Assembly: GCA_003641745.1 (NCBI GenBank)
Contig: QNAI01000001.1
Location: 56,547-120,546, forward strand
Source of the DNA: Verrucomicrobiota bacterium
GTDB lineage: Bacteria; Verrucomicrobiota; Verrucomicrobiia; Opitutales; Opitutaceae
Reading direction: 5' to 3'
DNA: 64,000 nt
The notes under the pieces are model-generated. The model was given only the letters and a program-made list of their open reading frames with translations. It did no database searches and had not been told where the DNA came from. Below are positions 45,759 through 55,286 of the stretch, piece after piece (position 1 is the stretch's first letter; each line of letters opens with the position of its first letter). Position numbers and translations under genes: made by a program.

Positions 45759-46424
45759 ATGGCCGATCCATGGACCGTCCTCATACCCATCGTTATTGCC
45801 GACGTAATCAACCCGGTGCTTTTTGCCTTCATGGTCTATGCAGCCGGTTCGAACCGTCCGATCAGCAATACCCTGATCGTTCTGCTCGGTCACACCACGG
45901 CCTATCTGAGCGCGGGCATCCTGCTCGCTCTTGGAATGGAACGGATCACCGGCTATCTCTCGAAGCCCCACTCGATCGATTTCGTGATTGGACTTGTGAT
46001 CGGGCTGCTCCTGATCTGGGTCGCTTATCTGAGCAGTCGCCGGAAACCCGACACCGATAATGGCCCGGGCGAACAACTGACACCCCTCAAGGCATTCGGA
46101 TTTGGTGCGATCATCAATTTCATCGGCATCCCTTTTGCCCTCCCCTATTTCGCAGCCATTGACCAGATCCTGAGAGAGAACCTGAGTGTCTTCGATTCAC
46201 TTCTCATCCTGCTTGGATACAACCTTCTATATGCACTGCCCTTCCTCATGGTGCCCGTGATCTGTATGCTCATGGGGCAGCAAAGCCAGCCTCTGCTTGC
46301 CCGTATCAACAACTGGCTCGACAGGGTTGGGGGCGTCCTGATGCCCTTCATTCTGGGCCTGGTGGGGCTGGCCCTGGTGGCGGATTCAGTCACTTATTTC
46401 TCGACCGGCAGGGGTCTCTGGTAA
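45759..46424 (+). CDS. Polytopic membrane protein (GAP/DsbD-like fold)
   Basis: A 221-residue protein with about six membrane helices and conserved prolines in the first (IVIADVINPVLFAFMVYAA) and fourth helix (INFIGIPFALPYFAAID). The layout resembles GAP-family or LysE/DsbD-like transporters. No redox Cys pair is present, so disulfide transfer is unlikely. The role is unknown. It is convergent with the deoxyhypusine-synthase-like gene, 16 bp apart. Confidence 0.7.
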   Translation: MADPWTVLIPIVIADVINPVLFAFMVYAAGSNRPISNTLIVLLGHTTAYLSAGILLALGMERITGYLSKPHSIDFVIGLVIGLLLIWVAYLSSRRKPDTDNGPGEQLTPLKAFGFGAIINFIGIPFALPYFAAIDQILRENLSVFDSLLILLGYNLLYALPFLMVPVICMLMGQQSQPLLARINNWLDRVGGVLMPFILGLVGLALVADSVTYFSTGRGLW

Positions 46425-46440
46425 ACCCACCGAAGAAGCG

Positions 46441-47481
46441 TCAGTCGTTGACCCTGGATTTCGAATACAACTTCTGGAACCCGCGTGCCTCGCGACCCTT
46501 GTCCTTACATTTATGGTAGGCGTATCCCGCGATGAGCGGAAGAGCCAGAGTCGCCTCGCTGTAGACCATCTGCTCAAACACGGTTGACACCTTGCCCCAG
46601 GAGCTGGCCTCGCGAAGGGTGGAACCCGACAGAGCCCCGTCGCGTTCGTCCGCCACCGTGATCTGAACGGCATACTTGTGCATGTCCGCTTTGGACGGAT
46701 CGAGCAGGTCGGCCGCCACCACGATATCCTGGGTGAAGTTCTTGGGCACCCCACCCCCAACCATCAGGATACCGGTGGTCGGATTGGCCAACTTGATGTC
46801 GGTCAGCTCGAGAAAGTCCCTGGCCGAGTCCAGGCTCGTGCTGAATTCGCGGTTCTTCGACTGGTGCATGACAAAACCGAAGCCGGCCGAACAATCGCTG
46901 AAGGCCGGAACGAAAATCGGAACGTCCTTCCGGTAACAGGCCTCAACGATGCAGTCATCGGCCTTGCATCCGTTCTCCTCCAGGTAACGACCCATTTCCC
47001 AAATGAATTCCCGGGACGAATACGGACGCCTTTCCAGGCCATCGCAGATCGTGCCGATGGTTTCGTCGCAGATTCTCAGTTCGTCTTCGTCGATGAACGT
47101 GTCGTAGATGCGATCGATGTTCAGGTCGCGCAGCTCGTTGTCGTCGACCCACTTCGATCCCTTGTAGTGCCTGAAACCAAGACCCTCGAAAAAGTCCTGG
47201 TCCACGATCAGCGCTCCGGTCGAAACAATGGCATCGACCAGATTATTGTCCACCAGGTCATAGACAATCCGCTTCAGCCCGGCCGAGAAGATCGAGCCCG
47301 CCAGAACGAGGATGATGCCACAATCCTTGTCCGTCAGCATCATCTCGTAGATCCTGGCCGCCCGGTTCAGGTCACGCGCGGAAAAGGCCATGTCACCCAT
47401 CGCCTCTACCAGGGGGACGACATTGTGCTCCTTGATATCCAGGTGGACGATTGTTTCCTTCAGATAGTCAGCTTTGGTCAT
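46441..47481 (-). CDS. Deoxyhypusine synthase-like protein (probable polyamine enzyme)
   Basis: The 346-residue protein has the deoxyhypusine synthase fold, with NAD-binding blocks (LVLAGSIFSAGLKRIVYDL; VSTGALIVDQD) and the active-site lysine in SSWGKVSTVFEQ, equivalent to the WGK lysine of the eukaryotic enzyme. Bacteria lack eIF5A, and bacterial homologues have been linked to homospermidine synthesis from spermidine or putrescine. That is the most likely role here, but the substrate is not decided by sequence. The 217-bp upstream gap to the divergent HIT gene shows no clear regulatory site. Confidence 0.88.
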   Translation of the reverse strand: MTKADYLKETIVHLDIKEHNVVPLVEAMGDMAFSARDLNRAARIYEMMLTDKDCGIILVLAGSIFSAGLKRIVYDLVDNNLVDAIVSTGALIVDQDFFEGLGFRHYKGSKWVDDNELRDLNIDRIYDTFIDEDELRICDETIGTICDGLERRPYSSREFIWEMGRYLEENGCKADDCIVEACYRKDVPIFVPAFSDCSAGFGFVMHQSKNREFSTSLDSARDFLELTDIKLANPTTGILMVGGGVPKNFTQDIVVAADLLDPSKADMHKYAVQITVADERDGALSGSTLREASSWGKVSTVFEQMVYSEATLALPLIAGYAYHKCKDKGREARGFQKLYSKSRVND

Positions 47482-47698
47482 GGTCGTCTGTCCCTTTGGT
47501 TGGGTTGAGGCCGAGATCTACGACTGCGGGGCACGGATATCAAGCGGCGAAACCACCCGGGATCGGCCCAGGGAGGACAGTCTTCCTGTCAGGTTTCAGA
47601 ACCTACGCTTAAGCAAATACTTACCAAATTTAAAGGAAGGCCACAACCCTCAAGAGAGCTTTTGACTTTGTCCGCGCAGAGCCTAACCTGCGACGAAA

Positions 47699-48214
47699 AT
47701 GGAGCACCTTCATGCCTATTGGCGGATGGAGTACATCGAGGCGCCAAATCACACGGAAAGAGGCAATCCCTTCGTTGAACTCCCCAAGCAGAATGACGAT
47801 CGAGCGACCCATATCGTGCATCGGTCCGATCATGCCTATCTGGTGCTCAACAGATTTCCATACAATGCCGGGCACCTTCTGGCCATACCCTACCGAGAAG
47901 TCGCCGATCTGGCCGACCTCGAACCCGAGGAGCGTCTCGACCTGATGAACCTGCTCGTGGTCGCTACCGATCTCCTGAAGAAAGCGCTCAAACCGGACGG
48001 ATTCAACGTGGGGTTGAACTTGGGCAGTCCAGCCGGAGCCGGTATTCCCAGCCACCTCCACTTTCACATTGTACCCAGATGGAGCGGTGACACGAACTTC
48101 ATGCCGGTCATTGGAAACACCCGGGTGCTCCCGCAATCGCTGGATCTCATGTGGGAGCGGATCATGAACGTGCACAATGACCGCCCGGATACCGCCGAAG
48201 GACAGCATGGCTAA
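47699..48214 (+). CDS. HIT-family nucleotide phosphorylase/hydrolase
   Basis: A 171-residue HIT protein with the histidine triad HLHFHIVPRW near residue 120 and the preceding GLNLGSPAGAGIPSH. The layout matches Ap4A-phosphorylase-like bacterial HIT proteins that cleave dinucleoside polyphosphates or AMP-adducts. It overlaps phoH by 8 bp, beginning a HIT-phoH-pgpH-ybeY run. Confidence 0.88.
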   Translation: MEHLHAYWRMEYIEAPNHTERGNPFVELPKQNDDRATHIVHRSDHAYLVLNRFPYNAGHLLAIPYREVADLADLEPEERLDLMNLLVVATDLLKKALKPDGFNVGLNLGSPAGAGIPSHLHFHIVPRWSGDTNFMPVIGNTRVLPQSLDLMWERIMNVHNDRPDTAEGQHG

Positions 48215-49184
48215 GAAAACGCTCCACTTCCAGAATCCCAGATTTCTCAACCAGCTCTATTGCGGAAGCGAAGACAACCTGACGCTACTTGAGCACACTC
48301 TTGATGTTCAAACTGTTACAAGAGAAGATTGGTTGACGCTGGAAGGATCGGAGGAGGCGGTCGAACGAGCTGAATCGCTCTTTGAGCTGCTGCAGGAAGG
48401 GCGCAACCAGGGACTCTCGATCAAGAACGCTGACTTTCTCCACATGCTCAATGGCGTGGCCAATGGTCATTTCGAGGAGTTCCGGTCGCTCTTTGAACCG
48501 GCCGTAGTGATCAGGACCAGCCGGAGGACGATCATCCCCAAGACGTTGGGCCAGAAGAAGTACCTCCAATCAATCAGCGCGCATGACATCGTTTTGGGCA
48601 TCGGTCCGGCCGGAACAGGGAAAACCTATCTGGCCATGGCCGCCGCCGTCGATGCCCTCAGGCGGAACAACGTCCAGAAGATCATCCTCACCAGACCGGC
48701 GGTCGAAGCAGGAGAAGCGCTCGGTTTTCTACCCGGAGACTTGACCGAGAAGATCGAGCCCTACCTCCGGCCGCTCTATGACGCCCTCGATGATATGCTC
48801 GACAAAGACGATGCATCGCGTCTGATGGAGAAAGGACTCATTGAAATAGCCCCCCTCGCTTACATGAGGGGACGAACGCTGAGCAACGCGTTTGTCATCC
48901 TGGACGAAGCCCAAAACACCACTCCCGAGCAAATGATGATGTTTCTGACCCGAATGGGTGATCGGAGCAAAATGGTGATCACCGGCGATATTACACAAAT
49001 CGATCTCCCGCGATCCAAGTCATCCGGCCTGCTTCAGGTAAAAAGGATCCTGACCGATATCGAGGGCATCGATTTCTTCCAATTCCGAGACTCAGACGTC
49101 GTCCGCCACCCTCTCGTTCAGAGGATCATCAATGCCTATGACACCTTCCATGCCAGCCCGGAAGGCACCGAAGCGCATCGTTGA
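48207..49184 (+). CDS. phoH: PhoH-like ATPase
   Basis: From ATG 48207, preceded by AAGGA, the protein has 325 residues. Walker A is GIGPAGTGKTYLAMA (about 133) and Walker B FVILDEAQNTTPEQMMMFLTRMG; KMVITGDITQIDLPR follows. PhoH proteins (YbeZ type) act with YbeY in rRNA and ribosome quality control, consistent with ybeY two genes downstream. A start 30 bp upstream would lengthen the overlap with the HIT gene. Confidence 0.93.
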   Translation: MAKKTLHFQNPRFLNQLYCGSEDNLTLLEHTLDVQTVTREDWLTLEGSEEAVERAESLFELLQEGRNQGLSIKNADFLHMLNGVANGHFEEFRSLFEPAVVIRTSRRTIIPKTLGQKKYLQSISAHDIVLGIGPAGTGKTYLAMAAAVDALRRNNVQKIILTRPAVEAGEALGFLPGDLTEKIEPYLRPLYDALDDMLDKDDASRLMEKGLIEIAPLAYMRGRTLSNAFVILDEAQNTTPEQMMMFLTRMGDRSKMVITGDITQIDLPRSKSSGLLQVKRILTDIEGIDFFQFRDSDVVRHPLVQRIINAYDTFHASPEGTEAHR

Positions 49185-49215
49185 AGCTGTCAACGGAATC
49201 TCCTGACCACTCTCC

Positions 49216-51600
49216 ATGGCAAAGCCCGATAAATCGACCAAGTCGGCGATCGGCCTGAAGCGCCGCAAGCGCAAGCGCCGCACTGGATCCGCGTCCGATC
49301 TGTTCGAGTTTCTGGAGCACAGCAAGGTCATCTCGCTGGCCGTCTTTGTTCTGACCGTCATATCGATCGTCTTTATCAGCTTTGTCGGGATCAGCCCGGC
49401 CGGATACCAGATCCTTCCCAATCAGTTGGCCTCGGTCCGCATCATAGCCGACGCCCCTTTCTCCTACGAAAGCAAACTCCTGACTGAACGGCAGCAGGTG
49501 CGGATGGAAAGCCAGATCCCCCCCGTTTACCGGATCGACATGGCGCCCTACGAGGCATTCGAGATGCACCTTCATGATCTCCTGGCCGAGACCGAGGCGG
49601 TCGCTGCCGACTGGACCGACGAGACCGAGGCCGAACGCCTCGAATCGCTGTCCTCCCTGGCCGAGGTCTACAACCTGCGCGGCGCCTACCGGATGACGGC
49701 GAACGACCTCGCCACCCTCACGCAATACGGCGACGCCATGAGCCGTATGCGATTGATCGATACAGGGCTCTTCATCGTGAAGGAAATCTATCGGGCCGGC
49801 GTCTTCGACGCCACCAACTCGGTGGCTGCGGCCGCCCCGGGCACCGTCCCGCTCTTTCATATCCAAAAGGATTCAGGCCAGGTCGGGCAGGCCCGGGTTC
49901 AGCCCCTGGATGACGCCCAGACCTTCCTCCGCATCAACCTGGCCGCCGAGAATATACCGCCCGCCATCGTCACTGCCGTCTTCCGTCTGCTGCGAAACGG
50001 TTTGAGCGCCAACCTGAAGTTCGATCCCGAAGCCAGCAACGCGCTCCGGGAAACGGTGCTGGTCACCCTCAAACCCGAGATCGTGGTGGTCGAAACCGGG
50101 CGAAGTATCATTGAACCGGGTACAAGGGTGACCCCCGAGCAGCACGAGATGCTCCTGGCTTACCAGCGTTTCATCACCTCCAGCCGGCAACTGCCCACCG
50201 GCATCGACATCCAGTTGGTCAGCCGGATGATCCTCGTCCTGGCCATGATCATAACGGCGGTTGGTTACATCAAACTCGAGGATCCACTTACCCTCGAAAG
50301 CAACGGCCGCCTCAGTCTTCTTGCCCTCGTGCTGGTCCTCAATCTGGGGCTGGTGCGCGCCTTCTACGAATTGGGCACGCTTCCCTTCTTTGTCGGAAAT
50401 CCGTCGGCCTCCGCCATCGTTCCCTTTCTGGCGCCGACCGCGTTTGCCCCCATCATTGTGGCCACCTTGATCGGGGGCGGACCCGGGCTCTTTTCGGCGC
50501 TCCTGGTCAGTCTTTTCACCGGCGTGATGTACGGCAACCGCCTCGATATCCTGGTGATTTCATTCCTCAGTTCGACCGTGGCCATTCTCAGCAGCCGCAA
50601 CGCCCGGTTTCGGGGCCGAATCATTCGCGCCGGAGGATACGCCGGCCTCACCGCGGCGCTCTTTGCCCTCCTGCTTGGCCTGGCTGACCAGATCGCCCTG
50701 AATACCATCTGGAAGCAGATGGCCTCGGCCCTCGGCACCGGCATTTCTACCGGAATCGTCGTGGTCGGGTTGATTCCCATTCTCGAGAGCCTCTTCAAGC
50801 GAACGACCGACATCACCTTGATCGAGTTGGCCGATTTCAACCATCCCCTCCTGCGGCTCATGCAGATGGATGCCCCCGGCACCTACCATCACAGCCTGAT
50901 GGTATCAACCCTCTCCGAGAATGCAGCCAACGCGGTCGGCGCCAATGCCCTGCTCTGCCGGGTCGGGTGCATGTTTCACGACATCGGGAAAATGGTAAAA
51001 CCCGAGTATTTCACGGAAAACCAAGGGGAGAGCGGCAATCCCCATGACGAGAAGTCACCTTCGTTCAGCGCCCTGATCATAAAAAGCCACGTGAAGGAAG
51101 GATTGGATATGGGCATAAAAAGCAAGCTGCCCAAGCCGATCATCGACATCATCCGACAACACCACGGCACCAGCCTGATCTGGTACTTTTATCACCGTGC
51201 CATGGAGGCCTCGCGGGCCGGACAGACCGGGACCAACGGGGCAGTTGAAGTCAGTGAATCAACCTATCGCTATGACGGCCCAAAGCCCCAGTTCCTGGAG
51301 AGCGCAGTCGTCTTCTTCGCCGACTCGGTGGAGGCCGCCAGCCGGTCCCTGAGGAAAGTGACCCCACAGAATATCGAGGAGTTGGTGGACAGCATCTTTG
51401 ACGATCGAATCCGGGACGGACAATTGGACGAATGCCCCATCACCTACGCCCAGGCCGCCGCCATCAGGAAGAGCTTTGTCTTCACCCTTCTCAATTCGCT
51501 TCATGCGAGAATCGCCTACCCGAAAGCCGACAAGGAATCTGAACCCGCCCAGACCGAAGAGCACGAAGAAGCGGAAACCACGGTCAGTACACCTGCATAA
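49216..51600 (+). CDS. pgpH: PgpH-type 7TM-HD c-di-AMP phosphodiesterase
   Basis: The 794-residue protein has an N-terminal membrane helix (about 40-60), an extracytoplasmic 7TMR-HDED domain (about 65-330), seven membrane helices (about 335-540) and a cytosolic HD domain with HHSLMVSTLSENAANAV and CMFHDIGKMVKPEYF. PgpH proteins hydrolyse c-di-AMP to pApA in Listeria and relatives. Together with the cyclase at 3786 the window has both synthesis and breakdown genes. It lies between phoH and ybeY, a conserved order. Confidence 0.92.
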   Translation: MAKPDKSTKSAIGLKRRKRKRRTGSASDLFEFLEHSKVISLAVFVLTVISIVFISFVGISPAGYQILPNQLASVRIIADAPFSYESKLLTERQQVRMESQIPPVYRIDMAPYEAFEMHLHDLLAETEAVAADWTDETEAERLESLSSLAEVYNLRGAYRMTANDLATLTQYGDAMSRMRLIDTGLFIVKEIYRAGVFDATNSVAAAAPGTVPLFHIQKDSGQVGQARVQPLDDAQTFLRINLAAENIPPAIVTAVFRLLRNGLSANLKFDPEASNALRETVLVTLKPEIVVVETGRSIIEPGTRVTPEQHEMLLAYQRFITSSRQLPTGIDIQLVSRMILVLAMIITAVGYIKLEDPLTLESNGRLSLLALVLVLNLGLVRAFYELGTLPFFVGNPSASAIVPFLAPTAFAPIIVATLIGGGPGLFSALLVSLFTGVMYGNRLDILVISFLSSTVAILSSRNARFRGRIIRAGGYAGLTAALFALLLGLADQIALNTIWKQMASALGTGISTGIVVVGLIPILESLFKRTTDITLIELADFNHPLLRLMQMDAPGTYHHSLMVSTLSENAANAVGANALLCRVGCMFHDIGKMVKPEYFTENQGESGNPHDEKSPSFSALIIKSHVKEGLDMGIKSKLPKPIIDIIRQHHGTSLIWYFYHRAMEASRAGQTGTNGAVEVSESTYRYDGPKPQFLESAVVFFADSVEAASRSLRKVTPQNIEELVDSIFDDRIRDGQLDECPITYAQAAAIRKSFVFTLLNSLHARIAYPKADKESEPAQTEEHEEAETTVSTPA

Positions 51601-52039
51601 CGGTTGCCGTGATCTTTCGGTTCCCCTCGCCGATACCCGGCGGGTATTTCATCACCTCGACAACCTGGCCGCATGGCCGGTGCCTGAGGGAGAACTCTCC
51701 GTGGCCTTCCTGACCCGTGAGCACATGTGCCGCCTCCATTCGGATTTTCTTCAGGACGACAGCCTGACCGATGTGATTACATTCGAAGGCGCACCCGAGG
51801 CCGGCCTCGCCGGCGAGATCTGCGTGGCCCCCGTGCAGGCCCATGAGTTCAAGGGCGCCCGCCGCTTGCCCTTTGCCGAGGAACTGACCCTCTACCTCGT
51901 CCATGGTTATCTCCACCTGGCCGGGTTGGATGACGTCGACCCAACTGCTCGCAAGAAAATGCGCGCCGCCGAGCGCCGGGCCATGGATCACCTGCGGGCC
52001 GTCGACGCGATACCCCGCTTCAACTTCCGGCCGGGCTGA
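51593..52039 (+). CDS. ybeY: Endoribonuclease YbeY with altered metal site
   Basis: YbeY is a metal-dependent RNase for 16S rRNA maturation. Family motifs include LSVAFLTREHMCRLHSDFL, DSLTDVITFE, AGEICVAPVQAHEF and ELTLYLVHGYLHLAGLDD. Third ligand: the canonical HGxLHLxGxDH reads HGYLHLAGLDD, with Asp for the last His. The start is unclear: no ATG, GTG or TTG lies in frame near the expected N-terminus. CTG at 51593, overlapping the pgpH stop by 8 bp, is the best fit; ATG 51503 would overlap pgpH by 98 bp. Confidence 0.85.
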   Translation: MHNGCRDLSVPLADTRRVFHHLDNLAAWPVPEGELSVAFLTREHMCRLHSDFLQDDSLTDVITFEGAPEAGLAGEICVAPVQAHEFKGARRLPFAEELTLYLVHGYLHLAGLDDVDPTARKKMRAAERRAMDHLRAVDAIPRFNFRPG

Positions 52040-52109
52040 CAGCTCAAACAGACCGTAGCCTTCGACGGCGCGTCCGGTGGCCACGCCCTACCCTTTCCGA
52101 ATGGAGAGC

Positions 52110-52153
52110 AAAACAAACCGTAGTATGCAACGTTGCACACTACGGTTTGTTTT
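52110..52153. terminator. 44-bp near-perfect palindrome, bidirectional terminator
   Basis: Arms AAAACAAACCGTAGT and ACTACGGTTTGTTTT enclose a centre, TGCAACGTTGCA, that itself is palindromic; 21 of 22 base pairs match. Outer T-runs on both strands suit intrinsic termination. It lies in the 226-bp gap between convergent ybeY and kamA-like genes, which otherwise shows nothing. Confidence 0.7.
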
Positions 52154-52265
52154 CAGTCGAAGGGTACCACCCGCCATCGACGGGAATCAGGATATCGGAG
52201 CGAATCCCATCGGAGCCAGCCCCTCCCGGGCGGTTCGTTGTGGCTCGCCCGTTTTTCAGTCGACC

Positions 52266-53450
52266 TCAGAGCAGCGATTCGTGATGGGCCTGCAGATACT
52301 CGTTGGGCTTGGTCGGTCCGACCTTGAGCGGGTAACGATAGAGACTGCCCTCATAATTGCGGACGACGATTTCATTGTCGTCGATCGATTCGACGGTGTC
52401 GGGATTGATCGGTACTTTCCCGCCGCCGCCAGGGGCGTCGATGACCAATTGCGGCACCGCGTACCCTGTCGTGTGTCCTCGAAGCCCCCGAATGATCTCA
52501 ATCCCGTCCCGGAGATCCGCCCTGAGATGGGCACTGCCCGTGATCAGGTCGCATTGGTAGACATAGTAGGGCCTGACCCGCATGCGCAAAAGGCGATGCA
52601 CCAGTGATTTCATCGTTTCGAGGTCGTCGTTCACGCCCTTGAGCAGTACAGACTGATTGCCCAGGGGGACGCCAGCGTAGGACAATTGCTCGCACGCCTC
52701 ACGCAAGGCCTGCGTGCATTCTTTCGGATGATTGGTGTGAATGCTCATCCACACCGGTCCGTGCTTGCGCAGGATGCCACAGAGTTCAGGGGTGATCCGT
52801 TGCGGCAGAAAGACCGGAATCCGGGATCCGATTCGGATGAATTCGACGTGAGGGATCGCCCGCAATCTGCCCAGCAGGTGATCGAGCTTTCGATCGGCCA
52901 GAAGTAGTGGGTCTCCCCCGCTCAAAAGCACGTCCCGGACCTCGGGGTGACTCTCGATGTATCGGAGACCCTGTTCGTATTCCGGATGGAAATTGTAGTC
53001 CTGTGCATTGCTGACCAGGCGGCTGCGCGTGCAGTAACGGCAATAAGCGGCACAGCGATCGGTGACCAGAAAGAGAACCCGGTCCGGGTACCGGTGCACG
53101 ATGCCCGGCACAGGTGAACTCCCATCTTCGCCGATCGGATCCAGCATCTCCTCGGGCGCGGTCTGCATCTCACCGATCCGCGGGATTACCTGTCGCCGAA
53201 TCGGGCATTCGGGGTCATCGCGGTCAATCAGTTTGAAGAAATAAGGTGTGATCGCGAGAGCGAGTTTCCGATTGGCAAAGAAGCAACCCTCCTTCTCCTC
53301 CGGTGTCAGCGTCATGACGCGTTCAAGCTGTTCAACCCGGCTCAAGCGGTTCTTTAACTGCCATCCCCAATCGTTCCAGGTTTCAGCGGGAACGTGCTCC
53401 CAAAGTCCCTGCCCCTCAAACCAATCGTCGCGTGTCTCGTAGTCAGCCAT
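52266..53450 (-). CDS. kamA: Lysine 2,3-aminomutase family radical SAM enzyme
   Basis: The 394-residue protein ([10 protein letters not shown] start; another ATG lies 2 codons upstream) has the radical SAM motif CAAYCRYC near residue 130, SGGDPLLL, and the PLP lysine in [11 protein letters not shown]. The aspartates associated with lysine binding (in YQCDLITG and VIDAPGG) are conserved, favouring lysine over glutamate as substrate, giving beta-lysine. In some bacteria this is a compatible-solute precursor; no acetyltransferase partner is adjacent. EpmB-type function is possible but less likely. Confidence 0.85.
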   Translation of the reverse strand: MADYETRDDWFEGQGLWEHVPAETWNDWGWQLKNRLSRVEQLERVMTLTPEEKEGCFFANRKLALAITPYFFKLIDRDDPECPIRRQVIPRIGEMQTAPEEMLDPIGEDGSSPVPGIVHRYPDRVLFLVTDRCAAYCRYCTRSRLVSNAQDYNFHPEYEQGLRYIESHPEVRDVLLSGGDPLLLADRKLDHLLGRLRAIPHVEFIRIGSRIPVFLPQRITPELCGILRKHGPVWMSIHTNHPKECTQALREACEQLSYAGVPLGNQSVLLKGVNDDLETMKSLVHRLLRMRVRPYYVYQCDLITGSAHLRADLRDGIEIIRGLRGHTTGYAVPQLVIDAPGGGGKVPINPDTVESIDDNEIVVRNYEGSLYRYPLKVGPTKPNEYLQAHHESLL

Positions 53451-53470
53451 CTTCAAATGCGTAAAAAAGG

Positions 53471-53500
53471 TGACTATCCGCCCATGTCGACCCGTGTCAA
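53471..53500 (-). promoter_or_regulatory. Promoter candidate for the aminomutase gene
   Basis: On the minus strand TTGACA (53500-53495), 18 bp and TAGTCA (53476-53471) lie about 20 bp upstream of the start codon. It sits in the 138-bp divergent gap to carA, for which I see no clear promoter. Confidence 0.3.
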
Positions 53501-53588
53501 ATCGACCCGGGATCTATTTTGGAATCTGCAGGCAAAACGGCCGATTTCATTTGGCAGGCTCCTGCCGATCGCTTTACCTGCAGGCCCG

Positions 53589-54755
53589 ATGAAGCAATCA
53601 AGAACCGGCGTTTTGGCATTGGAGGACGGCAGCGTTTTTCGCGGTCAGGTATTTGGCGGCACGTCCACTGTGGTCGGTGAAGCTGTTTTCAATACCAGTA
53701 TGACCGGGTATCAGGAGATTCTGACCGACCCATCCTATTTCCGGCAGATCGTGACCATGACCGCACCCCAGATCGGCAACTACGGGGTCAATCCTGCAGA
53801 CGAAGAGTCATCCGGACCGAAAGTCTTCGGGTTCGTCGTGCGCGAACTCAGCCCGATCATGAGCAGTTGGCGCGGACATTCGAGCCTTGATACCTATCTC
53901 GAGCAGCATGGGATCCCCGGCATTCAGGGCGTCGACACCCGGACCATCACCAAGAGGCTCAGGGTCGCCGGCGCAATGAAAGCCTGCCTGAGCACCGAGG
54001 GCATCGACGATGATGAAGCGGTCGAACGGGCCCGTTCCTGGGGCGGCCTGGTGGGGTGCGACTACGTCAAGGAAGTCACGGTAAAGGAACCTTTCACCTG
54101 GGATCGTTCGGACCCGAACAACACCCCCTACCTGCCCGTCGGGACCACCTTCAACCTGGGAGACCCGAAACAACAGACCTTCCGGGTGGCTGCTTTCGAT
54201 CTCGGCGCCAAGCATTCAATCTTTCGCAGACTCGTCCAACACGGGTTTGAGGTGACCGTGATTCCGGCCACCACTTCGGCCGACGAAGTCCTCGCACTCG
54301 ATCCGGACGGTCTCTTTCTCTCCAATGGACCGGGCGATCCAGCCGCTCTGAGCTATGTGCACGAGACGGTTAAGCGCCTGATGACCGAGCTGCCGACCTT
54401 CGGAATCTGCCTCGGCCACCAGATGATCACTCATGCTTTGGGCGCCGGCACGTTCAAGCTGAAGTTCGGGCACCGGGGTGGAAATCAGCCGGTCAAGAAT
54501 CTGGAAACGGGCCGTGTCTCCATCACGAGTCAGAACCATGGTTTCGCCTCCGATCCGGCCGAGGTCGAAGCCAATGGCGGCAAGGTGACCGAAATCAACT
54601 TGAATGATGGAACGGTCGAAGGTCTCCGCCACGAGGAACTCCCTGTTTTCTCGGTCCAGTACCACCCGGAAGCGGCTCCCGGCCCAAACGACGCCGATCC
54701 TCTCTTCACTGATTTCTACGATCTGGTGAAAGCTCGCGCCAGCGGAAAAGTCTGA
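53589..54755 (+). CDS. carA: Carbamoyl-phosphate synthase small subunit
   Basis: CarA supplies ammonia from glutamine to CarB for arginine and pyrimidine synthesis. The start at 53589 ([19 protein letters not shown]) gives 388 residues; an upstream in-frame extension of 65 codons lacks family similarity. Motifs are [17 protein letters not shown], the nucleophile [17 protein letters not shown] and [14 protein letters not shown]. carB is not adjacent. The 190-bp gap after it holds nothing recognised. Confidence 0.95.
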   Translation: MKQSRTGVLALEDGSVFRGQVFGGTSTVVGEAVFNTSMTGYQEILTDPSYFRQIVTMTAPQIGNYGVNPADEESSGPKVFGFVVRELSPIMSSWRGHSSLDTYLEQHGIPGIQGVDTRTITKRLRVAGAMKACLSTEGIDDDEAVERARSWGGLVGCDYVKEVTVKEPFTWDRSDPNNTPYLPVGTTFNLGDPKQQTFRVAAFDLGAKHSIFRRLVQHGFEVTVIPATTSADEVLALDPDGLFLSNGPGDPAALSYVHETVKRLMTELPTFGICLGHQMITHALGAGTFKLKFGHRGGNQPVKNLETGRVSITSQNHGFASDPAEVEANGGKVTEINLNDGTVEGLRHEELPVFSVQYHPEAAPGPNDADPLFTDFYDLVKARASGKV

Positions 54756-54945
54756 ACGGATAACCCGTTCAGGCCTCTGTTTCACCCTCTCTCACCTCAT
54801 CCACCGACCCACCGGACGGATCACCAATTTCAGCACCGGGCGTCCTCCCTTTTTAGGATTGCAAGGTATTGCGGAAACCGAAAGAAGAGACCCTTCAGTC
54901 GCTCTTCGGAATAGAGCGTAAGGCCGCAAGACATCCCTACTGTAC

Positions 54946-55245
54946 ATGGAAGCAAGTGAGACCAACCCGTCCAGCACAACGACGGAAAGAATACTCACGG
55001 TACAGAACAAGATGGGTATTCACGCCCGTCCTGCCGCTATGATCGTAAGGGTGACCAACCGATTCAAATCCGAGATCTTTTTCGAAAAGGACGAAGAGCA
55101 GGTGAATGGCAAGAGCATCATGGGCCTGATGATGCTGGCTGCCGGGCGCGGTTCAAAAATCAAGGTCAGCGTCCAGGGCGACGATGCCGATCAGCTGCTG
55201 AAGGACCTGGAAGAACTCTTCGAACGAAGATTTGACGAGGGCTGA
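54946..55245 (+). CDS. ptsH: HPr-family phosphocarrier protein
   Basis: HPr carries phosphate from enzyme I to EIIA domains. The 99-residue protein has a disordered N-terminal extension, the phospho-histidine motif KMGIHARPA (His26), the regulatory-serine block NGKSIMGLMMLAAGRGS (Ser57) and the C-terminal amphipathic helix. No sugar-specific EII genes or enzyme I are nearby. This suggests a regulatory PTS, consistent with the EIIA-cyclase fusion at 3786; a stand-alone NPr is equally possible. Confidence 0.92.
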   Translation: MEASETNPSSTTTERILTVQNKMGIHARPAAMIVRVTNRFKSEIFFEKDEEQVNGKSIMGLMMLAAGRGSKIKVSVQGDDADQLLKDLEELFERRFDEG

Positions 55246-55286
55246 TCAGGCTGGAGGTACGGAAAGCAAAGGAACGGTCCGTGGGA

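Noticed and set aside
51398..51592. Upstream extension of ybeY inside pgpH.
   Set aside because: The added residues are Pro/Arg/Lys-rich shadow translation of pgpH and do not resemble the YbeY N-terminus.
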